Shown in pieces: positions 10,906 through 22,482 of a stretch of DNA of 64,000 nucleotides (positions are counted from its first letter, which is position 1; every line of letters begins with the position of its first letter). Position numbers and translations under genes: made by a program. This stretch comes from Tupaia tana (taxonomy: Eukaryota; Chordata; Mammalia; Scandentia; Tupaiidae), in NCBI GenBank assembly GCA_026018925.1, contig JAKSZU010000050.1:992001-1056000 (forward strand), in the 5' to 3' direction. The notes beneath the pieces are model-generated. The model was not told the origin of the DNA, did not search any database, and was given only the letters and a program-made list of their open reading frames with translations.

Positions 10906-13900
10906 GTTGGAGTTAGCGTCAGGGCCAGGAGAGGGTTGCGGTTGAGATTCAGGTGTCCGCCTAGTGTTAGGGTTAGGTGTATGGTTTGATTTAGGCTTCA
11001 GGTTAGGTTAGGTTTGAAGTTAGTTTGAGTGAGTAAGTTTAGGGCTACTGTTAGTTTTCTGTTAACTGTTACAGTTGGAGTAAGCGTCAGGGTCAGGGTA
11101 GGGTGGGGGTTAAGCATAAGGTGTCCGCCTATCGTTAGGGTTAGGTCTATGATTTGATTTAGGCTTTAGGTTAGGTTAGGTTTGAACTTAGTTTGAGGGA
11201 GTCAGTTTAGGGCTACTGTTAGTTTTCGGGTAACTGTTACTGTTGGAGTAAGCGTCAGGGTCTGGTTAGGTTTGGGGTTGAGCTTAAGGTGTCCGCCTAG
11301 GGTTAGGTTTAGGTGTATGGTTTGATTTAGGCTTCAGGTTATGTTAGGTTTGCACTTAGTTTGAGGGAGTAAGTTTAGGGCTACTGTTAGTTTTCGTTTA
11401 ACTGTTACGGTTGGAGTAAGCGTCAGGGTCAGGTTAGGGTGGGGGTTAAGCATAAGGTGTCCGCCTAGGGTTAGGGTTAGGTCTATGGTTTCATTTTGGC
11501 TTCAGGTTAGGTTAGGATTGAACTTAGTTTGAGGGAGTAAGTTTAGGGCTACTGTTAGTTTTCGGTTCAGTGTTACGTTTGGAGTTAGCGTGAGGGTCAT
11601 TTTAGGGTTGGTGTTGAGCTTAAGGTGTCCGCCTAGGGTTAGGGTTAGGTCTGTGGTTTGAGTTAGGCTTCAGGTTAGGTTAGGTTTGAACTTAGTTTGA
11701 GGGAGTAAGTTTAGGGCTACTGTTAGTTTTCGGCTCAGTGTTACGGTGGGAGTTAGCGTCAGGTTCAGGTTAGGGTTGGGTTTGAGCTTCAGGTGTCCGC
11801 CTAGTGTTAGGGTTAGGTGTATGGTTTGATTTAGGCTTCAGGTTAGGTTAGGTTTGAAGTTAGTTTGAGGGAGTAAGTTTAGGGCTACTGTTAGTTTTCG
11901 GTTCAGTATTATGGTTTGAGTTAGCGTCAGGGTCAGGTTAGGGTTGGGGTTAGCTTGAGGTGTCCGCCTAGGGTTAGGGTTAGGTCCATGGTTTGATTTA
12001 GGCTCCTGGTTAGGTTTGGTTTGAACTTAGTTTGAGTGAGTAAGTTTAGGGCTACTGTTAGTTTTCGGTTTAGTGTTACGGTTGGAGATAGCGTCAGGGT
12101 CAGGTTAGGGTTGGGTTTGAACTTCAGGTGTCCGCCTAGTTTTAGGGTTAGGTGTATGGTTTGTTTTAGGCTTCAGGTTAGGTTAGGTTTGAACTTAGTT
12201 TGAGGGAGTAAGTTTAGGGCTACTGTTAATTTTCGTTTAACTGTTACGGTTGGAGTAAGCGTCAGGGTTAGGTTATGGTGGGGTTTAAGCATAAGGTGTC
12301 CGCCTAGGTTTAGGGTTAGGACTATGGTTTCATTTAGGCTTCAGGTTAGGTTAGGATTGAACTTAGTTTGAGGGAGTAAGTTTAGGGCTACTGTTAGTTT
12401 TCGGTTCAGTGTTATGGTTGGATTTAACCTCAGGGTCAGGTTAGGGTTGGGGTTAAGCTTAAGGTGTCCGCCTAGGGTTAGGGTTAGGTCTATTGTTTGA
12501 TTTAGGCTTCAGGTTAGGTTAGGTTTGAACTTAGTTTGAGGGAGTAAGTTTAGGGCTACTGTTAGTTTTTGGTTCAGTGTTACATTTGGAGTTAGCGTGA
12601 GTGTCCGGTTAGGGTTGGGGTTGAGCTGAAGGTGTCCGCCTAGGGTTAGGGTTAGGTCTGTGGTTTGAGATAGGCTTCAGGTTAGGTTAGGTTTGAACTT
12701 AGTTTGAGTGAGTAAGTTTATGGCTACTGTTAGTTTTCGGTTTAGTGTTACAGTTGGAGATTGCGTCAGGGTCAGGATAGGGTTGGGGTTGAGCTTCAGG
12801 TGTCCGCCTATTGTTAGTGTTAGGTCTATGATTTGAGTTAGGCTTCAGGTTAGGTTAGGTTTGAACTTAGTATGAGCGAGTAGGTTTAGGGCTACTCTTA
12901 GTTTTCGGTTCAGTGATATGGTTGGAGTTAGCCTGGAGGTCAGGTTAGGGTTGGGGTTGAGCTTAAGGTGTCCGCCTAGGGTTAGGGTTAGGTCTATGGT
13001 TTCATTTAGGCTTCAGGTTAGGTTATGATTGAACCTAGTTTGAGGGACTAAGTTTAGGGCTACTGTTAGTTTTCGGTTCAGTGTTATGGTTGGAGATAGC
13101 GTCAGGGTCAAGTTAGGGTTGGGGTTGAGATTCAGGTGTCCGCCTATGGCTAGGGTTAGGTCTATGGTTTGAGTTAGGCTTCAGGTTAGGTTAGGTTTGA
13201 ACTTAGTTTGACGGAGTAAGTTTAGGCCTATTGTATTTTTCGGTTCAGTGTTATGGTTGGATTTAGCCTCAGGGTTGGTTAGGGTTGGGGTTAAGCTTAA
13301 GGTGTCCGCCTAGGGTTAGGGTTAGGTGTATGGTTTGATTTAGGCTTCAGGTTAGGTTCGGTTTGAACTTAGTTTGAGGGAGTAAGTTTAGGGCTACTGT
13401 TAGTTTTCGTTTAAGTGTTACGGTTGGAGTAAGCGTCAGGGTTAGGTTAGGGTGGGGGTTAAGCATAAGGTGTCCGCCTAGGGTTAGGGTTAGGTCTATG
13501 GTTTGAGTTAGGCTTCAGGTTAGGTTAGGTTTGAACTTAGTCTGAGGGAGTAAAATTAGGGCTACGGTTAGTTTTCGGTTCAGTGTTACGGTTGGAGTTA
13601 GCGTGAGGGTCTGGTTAGGGTTGGGGTTGAGCTTAAGGTGTCCGCCTAGGGTTAGGGTTAAGGGTATGGTTTGATTTTGGCTTCTGGTTAGGTTAGGTTT
13701 GAACTTAGTTTGAGGGAGTAAGTTTAGGGCTACTGTTAGTTTTCTGGTAACTGTTACAGTTGGAGTTAGCGTCAGGGTCAGGTTAGGGTTGGGGTTGAGC
13801 TTAAGGTTTCCACCTAGTGTTAGGGTTAGGTGTATGGTTTGATTTAGGCTTCAGGTTAGGTTAGGTTTGAACTTAGTTTGAGGGAGTAAGTTTAGGGCTA

Positions 13901-16900
13901 CTGTTAGTTTTCCGTTCAGTATTATGGTTGGAGTTAGCGTCAGGGTCAGGTTAGGGTTGGGGTTAGCTTGAGGTGTCCGCCTCTGGTTAGGGTTAGGTCC
14001 ATGGTTTGATTTAGGCTCCAGGTTAGGTTACGTTTGAACTTAGTTTGAGTGAGTAAGTTTAGGACTACTGTTAGTTTTCGGTTCAGTGTTACGGTTGGAG
14101 ATAGCGTCAGGGTCAGGTTAGGGTTGGAGTGGAGCTTAAGGTGTCCGCCTAGGGTTAGGGTTAGGTCTGTGGTTTGATTTAGGCTTCAGGATAGGTTACG
14201 TTTGAGCTTAGTTTGAGTGAGTAAGTTTAGGGCTACTGTTAGTTTTCGGTTTAGTGTTACGGATGGAGATAGCGTCAGGGTCAGGTTAGGTTTGGGGTTG
14301 AGCTTCAGGTGTCCGACTATTGTTAGGGTTAGGTCTATGATTTGAGTTAGGCTTCAGGTTAGGTTAGGTTTGAACTTAGTTTGAGCGAGTAAGTTTAGGG
14401 CTACTCTTAGTTTTCGGTTCAGTGATATGGTTGGAGTTAGCCTGGAGGTCAGGTTAGGGTTGGGATTGAGCTTATGGTGTCCGCCTAGGGTTAGGGTGAG
14501 GTGTATGGTTTGATTTAGGCTTCAGGTTAGGTTAGGTTTGAACTTAGTTTGAGGGAGTAAGTTTAAGGCTACTGTTAGTTTTCGGGAAACTGTTACGGTT
14601 GGAGTTAGCGTCAGGGCCAGGTTTGGGTTGGGGTTAAGCATAAGGTGTCCGCCTAGGGTTAGGGTTAGGTCTATGATTTGATTTAGGCTTCAGGTTAGGT
14701 TAGGTTTGAAATTAGTTTGAGGGAGTCAGTTTAGGGCTACTGTTATTTTTCGGTTAACTGTTACGGTTGGATTAAGCGTCAGGGTCAGGTTAGGTTTGGG
14801 GTTGAGCTTAAGGTGTCCGCCTAGGGTTAGAGTTTGGTGTATGGTTTGATTTAGGCTTCAGGTTAGGTTAGGTTTGAACTTAGTTTGAGGGAGTAAGTTT
14901 AGGGCTACTGTTATTTTTCGTTTAACTGTTACGGTTGGAGTAAGCGTCAGTGTCAGGTTAGGGTGGGGGTTAAGCATAAGGTGTCCGCCTAGGGTTAGGG
15001 TTAGGTCTATGGTTTCATTTAGGCTTCAGGATAGGTTAGGTTTGAACTTAGTTTGAGGCAGTAAGTTTAGGGCTACTGTTAGTTTTCGGTTAAGTGTTAC
15101 GGTTATAGTAAGCGTCAGGGTCAGGTTAGGTTTGGGGTTGAGCTTAAGGTGTCTGCCTAGGGTTAGTGTTAGGTGTATGGTTTGATTTAGGCTTCAGGTT
15201 AGATTAGGTTTGAACTTAGTTTGAGGGTGTAAGTTTAGGGCTACTGTTAGTTTTCGTTTAAGTGTTACGGTTGGAGTAAGCGTCAGGGTTAGGTTAGGGT
15301 GGGGGCTAAGCGTAAGGTGTCCGCCTAGGGTTAGGGTTAGGTTTATGGTTTGATTTAGGCTTCAGGTTAGGTTATGTTTGAACTTAGTTTGAGGGAGTAA
15401 GTTTAGGGTTACTCTTAGTTTTCGTTTAACTGTTACGGTTGGAGAAAGCGTAAGGGTTAGGTTAGGGTGGGGGTTAAGCATAAGGTGTCCGCCTAGGGTT
15501 AGGGTTACGACTATGGTTTCATTTAGGCTTCAGGTTAGGTTAGGATTGAACTTAGTTTGAGGGAGTAAGTTTAGGGCTACTGTTAGTTTTCGGTTCAGTG
15601 TTACGTTTGGATTTAACCTAAGGGTCAGGTTAGGGTTGGGGTTAAGCTTAAGGTGTCCGCCTAGGGTTAGGGTTAGGTCTATTGTTTGATATAGGCTTCA
15701 GGTTAGGTTAGGTTTGAAATTAGTTTGAGGGAGTAAGTTTAGGGCTACTGTTAGTTTTTGGTTCAGTGTTACATTTGGAGTTAGCGTGAGTGTCCGGTTA
15801 GTGTTGGGGTTGAGCTTAAGGTGTCCGCCTAGGGTTAGGGTTAGGTCTGTGGTTTGAGATAGGCTTCAGGTTAGGTTAGGTTTGAACTTAGTTTGAGTGA
15901 GTAAGTTTATGGCTACTCTTAGTTTTTGGTTCAGTGATATGGTTGGAGTTAGCCTGGAGGTCAGGTTAGGGTTGGGGTTGAGCTTAAGGTGTCCGCCTAG
16001 GGTTAGGGTTAGGTGTATGGTTTGATTTAGGCTTCAGGTTAGGTTAGGTTTGAAGTTAGTTTCAGGAAGTTTAGGGCTACTGTTAGTTTTCGGTTAACTG
16101 TTACAGTTGGAGTAAGCGTCAGGGTCAGGTTAGGGGGGGGGTTAAGCATAAGGTGTCCGCCTATGGTTAGGATTAGGTCTATGGTTTCATTTAGGCTTCA
16201 GGTTAGGTTAGGATTGAACTTAGTTTGAGGGACTAAGTTTAGGGCTACTGTTAGTTTTCGGTTCAGTGTTACGGTTGGAGGTAGTGTCAGGGTCAAGTTA
16301 GGGTTGGGGTTGAGATTCAGGTGTCCTCCTAGGGCTAGGGTTAGGTCTATGGTTTGAGTTAGGCTTCAGGTTAGGTTAGGTTTGAACTTAGTTTGAGGGA
16401 GTAAGTTTAGGCCTATTGTATTTTTCGCTTCAGTGTTACGGTTGGATTTAGCCTCAGGGTCAGGTTAGGGTTGGGGTTAAGCTTAAGGTGTCTGCCTAGG
16501 GTTAGGGTTAGGTGTATGGTTTGATTTAGGCTTCAGGTTATGTTAGGTTTGAACTTAGTCTGAGGGAGTAAAATTAGGGCAACTGTTAGTTTTCGGTTCA
16601 GTGTTACAGTGGGAGTTAGCGTGAGGGTCAGGTTAGGGTTGGGGTTGAGCTTAAGGTTTCCGCCTAGGGTTAGGTTTAGGTGTATGGTTTGATTTTGGCT
16701 TCTGGTTAGGTTAGGTTTGAACTTAGTTTGAGGGAGTAAGTTTAGGGCTACTGTTAGTTTTCTGGTAACTGTTACGGTTGGAGTTAGCATCAGGGTCAGG
16801 TTAGGGTTGTGGTTGAGCTTAAGGTTTCCGCCTAGTGTTAGGGTTAGGTGTATGGTTTGATTTAGGCTTCAGGTTAGGTTAGGTTTGAACTTAGTTTGAC

Positions 16901-19900
16901 GGAGTAAGTTTAGGGCTACTGTTAGTTTTCGGTTCAGTATTATGGTTGGAGTTAGCGTCAGGGTCAGGTTAGGGTTGGGGTTAGCTTGAGGTGTCCGCCT
17001 AGGGTTAGGGTTAGGTCCATGGTTTGATTTAGGCTCCAGGTTAGGTTACATTTGAACTTAGTTTGAGTGAGTAAGTTTAGGACTACTCTTAGTTTTCGGT
17101 TCAGTGTTACGGTTGGAGATAGCGTCAGGGTCAGGTTAGGGTTGGAGTTGAGCTTAAGGTGTCCGCCTAGGGTTAGGGTTAGGTCTATGATTTGAGTTAG
17201 GCTTCAGGTTAGGTTACATTTGAACTTAGTTTGAGCGAGTAAGTTTAGGGCTACTCTTAGTTTTCGGTTCAGTGATATGGTTGGAGTTAGCCTGGAGGTC
17301 AGGTTAGGGTTGGGGTTGAGCTTCAGGTGTCCGCCTAGGGTTAGGGTTAGGTGTATGGTTTGATTTAGGCTTCAGGTTAGGTTAGGTTTGAAGTTAGTTT
17401 GAGGGAGTAAGTTTAGGGCTACTGTTAGTTTTCGGTTAACTGTTACAGTTGGAGTAAGCGTCAGGGCCAGGTTAGGGTTGGGGTTGAGATTAAGGTGTCC
17501 GCCTAGTGTTAGGGTTAGGTGTATGGTTTGATTTAGGCTTCAGGTTAGGTTAGGTTTGAAGTTAGTTTGAGGGAGTAAGTTTAGGACTACTGTTAGTTTT
17601 CGGTTAAGTGTTACAGTTGGAGTAAGCGTCAGGGTCATGGTAGGGTGGGGGTTAAGCATAAGGTGTCCGCCTAGGGTTAGAGTTAGGTCTATGGTTTCAT
17701 TTAGGCTTCAGGTTAGGTTAGGATTGAACTTAGTTTGAGGGAGTAAGTTTAGGGCTACTGTTAGTTTTCGGTTCAGTGTTACGTTTGGACTTAGCGTGAA
17801 TGTCCGGTTAGGGTTGGTGTTGAGCTTAAGGTGTCCGCCTAGGGTTAGGTTTAGGTCTGTGGATTGAGTTAGGCTTCAGGTTAGGTTAGGTTTGAACTTA
17901 GTTTGAGGGAGTCAGGTTAGGGCTACACTTAGTTTTCGGTTCAGTGTTACAGTGGGAGTTAGCGTGAGGGTCAGGTTATGGTTGGGTTTGAACTTCAGGT
18001 GTCCGCCTAGGGTTAGGGTTAGGTGTATGGTTTGAGTTAGGCTTCAGGTTAGGTTAGGTTTGAACTTAGTTTGAGGGAGTAAGTTTAGGGCTACTGTTAG
18101 TTTTCGGTTAAGTGTTACGGTTGGAGTAAGCGTCAGGGTTAGGTTAGGGTTGGAGTGGAGCTTAAGGTGTCCGCCTAGGGTTGGGGTTAGGTCTGTGGTT
18201 TGATTTAGGCTTCAGGTTAGGTTACGTTTGAACTTAGTTTGAGTGAGTAAGTTTAGGGCTACTGTAAGTTTTCGGTTCAGGGTTACGGTTGGAGATAGCT
18301 TCAGGGTCAGGTTAGGGTTGGGGTTGAGCTTCAGGTGTCCGCCTATTGTTAGGGTTAGGTCTATGATTTGAGTTAGGCTTCAGGTTAGGTTAGGTTTGAA
18401 CTTAGTCTGAGCGAGTAAGTTTAGGGATACTCTTAGTTTTCGTTTCAGTGATATGGTTGGAGTTAGCCTGGAAGTCAGGTTAGGGTTGGGGTTGAGCTTA
18501 AGGTGTTCGCATTGGGTTAGGGTTAGGTGTATGGTTTGACTTAGGCTTCAGGTTAGGTTAGGTTTGAACTTAGTTTGAGGGAGTAAGTTTAGGTCTACTG
18601 TTAGTTTTCGGGAAACTGTTACGGTTGGAGTTAGCGTGAGGGCCAGGTTAGGGTTGGGGTTGAGATTAAGGTGTCCGCCTAGGGTTAGGGTTAGGTGTAT
18701 GGTTTGATTTAGGCTTCAGGTTAGGTTAGGTTTAAAGTTAGTTTGAGGGAGTAAGTTTAGGGCTACTGTTAGTTTTCGGTTAACTGTTACAGTTGGAGTA
18801 AGCGTCAGGGTCAGGGTAGGGTGGGGGTTAAGCATAAGGTGTCCGCCTAGGGTTAGAGTTAGGTCTATGATTTGATTTAGGCTTCAGGTTAGGTTAGGTT
18901 TGAACTTAGTTTTAATGAGTAAGTTTAGGGCTACTGTTAGTTTTCGGATCAGTGTTACGTTTGGATTTAGCCTCAGGGTCAGGTTAGGGTTGGGTTTAAG
19001 CTTAAGGTGTCCGCCTAGGGTTAGGGTTAGTTCTATTGTTTGAGTTAGGCTTCAGGTTAGGTTAGGTTTGAACTTAGTTTGAGGGAGACAGTTTAGTGCT
19101 ACTGTTAGTTTTCGTTTAACTGTTACGGTTGGAGTAAGCGTCAGGGTCAGGTTAGGGTGGAGGTTAAGCATAAGTTGTCCGCCTAGGGTTAGGGTTATTT
19201 CTATGGTTTCATTTAGGCTTCAGGTTAGGTTAGGATTGAACTTAGTTTGACGAGTAAGTTTAGGGCTACTGTTAGTTTTCGGTTCAATGTTACGTTTGGA
19301 GTTAGTGTGAGGGTCCGGTTAGGGTTGGGGTTGAGCTTAAGGTGTCGGCCTAGGGTTCGGTTTAGGTCTGTGGTTTGAGATAGGCTTCAGATTAGGTTAA
19401 GTTTGAACTTAGATTGAGGGAGTAAATTTAGTGCTACTGTTAATTTTCGGTTCAGTGTTACGGTTGGAGATAGCGTCAGGGTCAGGTTAGGGTTGGGGTT
19501 GAGCTTCAGGTGTCCGCCTAGGGTTAGGGTTAGGTCTATGGTTTGAGTTAGGCTTCAGGTTAGGTTAGGTTTGAACTTAGTCTGAGGGAGTAAAATTAGG
19601 CCTACTGTTATTTTTCGGTTCAGTGTTACGGTTGGAGTTAGCGTGAGGGTCAGGTTAGGGTTGGGGTTGGGCTTAAGGTGTCTGCCTAGGGTTAGGGTTA
19701 GGTGTATGGTTTGATTTAGGCTTCAGGTTAGGTTAGGTTTGAACTTAGTTTGAGGGAGTAAGTTTAGGGCTACTGTTAGTTTTCGGGAAACTGTTACGGT
19801 TGGAGTTAGCCTCAGGGCCAGGTTAGGGTTGGGGTTGAGCTTCAGGTGTCCGCCTAGGGTAAGGGTTAGGTCTATGTTTGAGTTAGGCTTCAGGTTAGGT

Positions 19901-22482
19901 TAGGTTTGAAGTTAGTTTGTGGGAGTAAGTTTAGGGCTACTGTTAGTTTTCGGTTAACTGTTACAGTTGGACTAAGCGTCAGGGTCAGGTTAGGGTGGGG
20001 GTTAAGCATAAGGTTTCCGCCTAGGGTTAGGGTTAGGTCTATGGTTTCATTTAGGCTTCAGGTTAGGTTAGGATTGAACTTAGTTTGAGGGAGTAAGTTT
20101 AGGGCTACTGTTAGTTTTCGGTTCAGTGTTCCGGTTGGATTTAGCCTCATGGTCAGGTTAGGGTTGGGGTTAAGCTTAAGGTGTCCGCCTAGTGTTAGGG
20201 TTAGGTGTATGGTTTCATTTAGGCTTCAGGTTAGGTTAGGATTGAACTTAGTTTGAGGGAGTAAGTTTAGGGCTACTGTTAGTTTTCGGTTCAGTTTTAC
20301 GGTTGGAGATAGCGTCAGGGTCAAGTTAGGGTTGGGGTTGAGATTCAGGTGTCCGCCTAGGGCTAGGGTTAGGTCTATATTTGAGTTAGGCTTCAGGTTA
20401 GGTTAGGTTTGAACTTAGTTTGAGGGAGTAAGTTTAGGCCTATTGTATTTTTCTGTTCAGTGTTACCGTTGGATTTAGCCTCACGGTCAGGTTAGGGTTG
20501 GGGTTAAGCTTAAGGTGTCCGCCTAGGGTTAGGTTTAGGTGTATGGTTTGATTTAGGCTTCAGGTTAGGTTAGGTTTAAACTTAGTTTGAGGGAGTAAGT
20601 TTAGGGCTACTGTTAGTTTTCGTTTAAGTGTTACGGTTGGAGTAAGCGTCAGGGTTAGGTTAGGGTGGGGGTTAAGCATAAGGTGTCCGCCTAGGGTTAG
20701 GGTTAGGTCTATGGTTTCATTTAGGCTTTAGGTTAGGTTAGGATTGAACTTAGTTTGAGGGAGTAAGTTTAGGGCTACTGTTAGTTTTCGGTTCAGTGTT
20801 ACGGTTGGAGTTAGCGTGAGGGTTAGGTTAGTGTTGGGTTTGAACTTCAGGTGTCCGCCTAGGGATAGGGTTAGGTCTATGGTTTGAGTTAGGCTTCAGG
20901 TTAGGTTAGGTTTGAACTTAGTCTGAGGGAGTAAGTTTAGGGCTACTGTTAGTTTTCGGTTCAGTGTTACGGTTGGAGTTAGCGTGAGGGTCAGGTTAGT
21001 GTTGGGTTTGAACTTCAGGTGTCCGCCTAGTTTTAGGTTTAGGTGTATGGTTTGATTTAGGCTTCAGGTTAGGTTAGGTTTGAACTTAGTTTGAGGGAGT
21101 AAGTTTAGGGCTACTGTTAATTTTCATTTAACTGTTACGGTTGGAGTAAGCGTCAGGGTTAGGTTATGGTGGGGTTTAAGCATAAGGTGTCCGCCTAGGT
21201 TTAGTGTTAGGACTATGGTTTCATTTAGGCTTCAGGTTAGGTTAGGATTGAACTTAGTTTGAGGGAGTAAGTTTAGGGCTACTGTTAGTTTTCGGTTCAG
21301 TGTTATGGTTGGATTTAACCTCAGGGTCAGGTTAGGGTTGGGGTTAAGCTTAAGGTGTCCGCCTAGGGTTAGGGTTAGGTCTATTGTTTGATTTAGGCTT
21401 CAGGTTAGGTTAGGTTTGAACTTAGTTTGAGGGAGTAAGTTTAGGGCTACTGTTAGTTTTTGGTTCAGTGTTACATTTGGAGTTAGCGTGAGTGTCCGGT
21501 TAGGGTTGGGGTTGAGCTGAAGGGGTCCGCCTAGGGTTAGGGTTAGGTCTGTGGTTTGAGATAGGCTTCAGGTTAGGTTAGGTTTGAACTTAGTTTGAGG
21601 AAGTAAGTTTAGGGCTACTGTTAGTTTTCTGGTAACTATTACGGTTGGAGTTAGCGTCAGGGACAGGTTAGGGTTTGGGTTGAGCTTAAGGTTTCCGCCT
21701 AGTGTTAGTGTTAGGTGTATGGTTTGATTTAGGCTTCAGGTTAGGTTAGGTATGAACTTAGTTTGAGGGAGTAAGTTTAGGGCTACTGTTATTTTTCGGT
21801 TCAGTATTATGGTTGGAGTTAGCGTCAGGGTCAGGTTAGGGTTGGGGTTAGCTTGAGGTGTCCGCCTAGGGTTAGGGTTAGGTCCATGGTTTGATTTAGG
21901 CTCCAGGTTAGGTTACGTTTGAACTTAGTTTGAGTGAGTAAGTTTAGGACTACTGTTAGTTTTCGGTTCAGTGTTACGGTTGGAGATAGCGTCAGGGTAA
22001 GGTTAGGGTTGGGGTTGTGCTTCAGGTGTCCACCTAGGGTTAGGGTTAGGTCTCTGGTTTGATTTAGGCTTCAGGTTAGGTTACGTTTGAACTTAGTTTG
22101 AGTGAGTAAGTTTAGGGCTACTGTTAGTTTTCGGTTTAGTGTTACGGTTGGAGATAGCGTCAGGGTCAGGTTAGGTTTGGGGTTGAGCTTCAGGTGTCCG
22201 ACTATTGTTAGGGTTAGGTCTATGATTTGAGTTAGGCTTCAGGTTAGGTTAGGTTTGAACTCAGTTTGAGCGAGTAAGTTTAGGGCTACTCTTAGTTTTC
22301 GGTTCAGTGATATGGTTGGAGTTAGCCTGGAGGTCAGGTTAGGGTTGGGGTTGAGCTTAAGGTGTCCGCCTAGGGTTAGGGTTAGGTGTATGGTTTGATT
22401 TAGGCTTCAGGTTAGGTTAGGTTTGAACTTAGTTTGAGGGAGTAAGTTTAGGGCTACTCTTAGTTTTCGGGAAACTGTTACG
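10906..22482 (+). repeat. Super-repeat copy B (11,577 bp, about 69 monomers)
   Basis: B repeats A with whole-monomer differences. The A-to-B offset is 10,905 at the start, 10,233 near A 1,901 (four monomers missing in B), 10,401 near A 3,511 (one regained), 11,073 near A 5,460 (four more in B, around 14,890-15,590) and 11,577 from A 8,329 onward (three more). Every step is a multiple of 168. Sequence between the steps is nearly identical; a 258-bp stretch at 5,460 and at 16,533 translates identically. Confidence 0.85.
16133..16141 (+). repeat. G9 tract in a 164-bp marker monomer (copy B)
   Basis: Same nine-G run and same upstream CAGGAAG short form as in copy A. It is unchanged in length despite being a slippage-prone homopolymer. 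Confidence 0.9.
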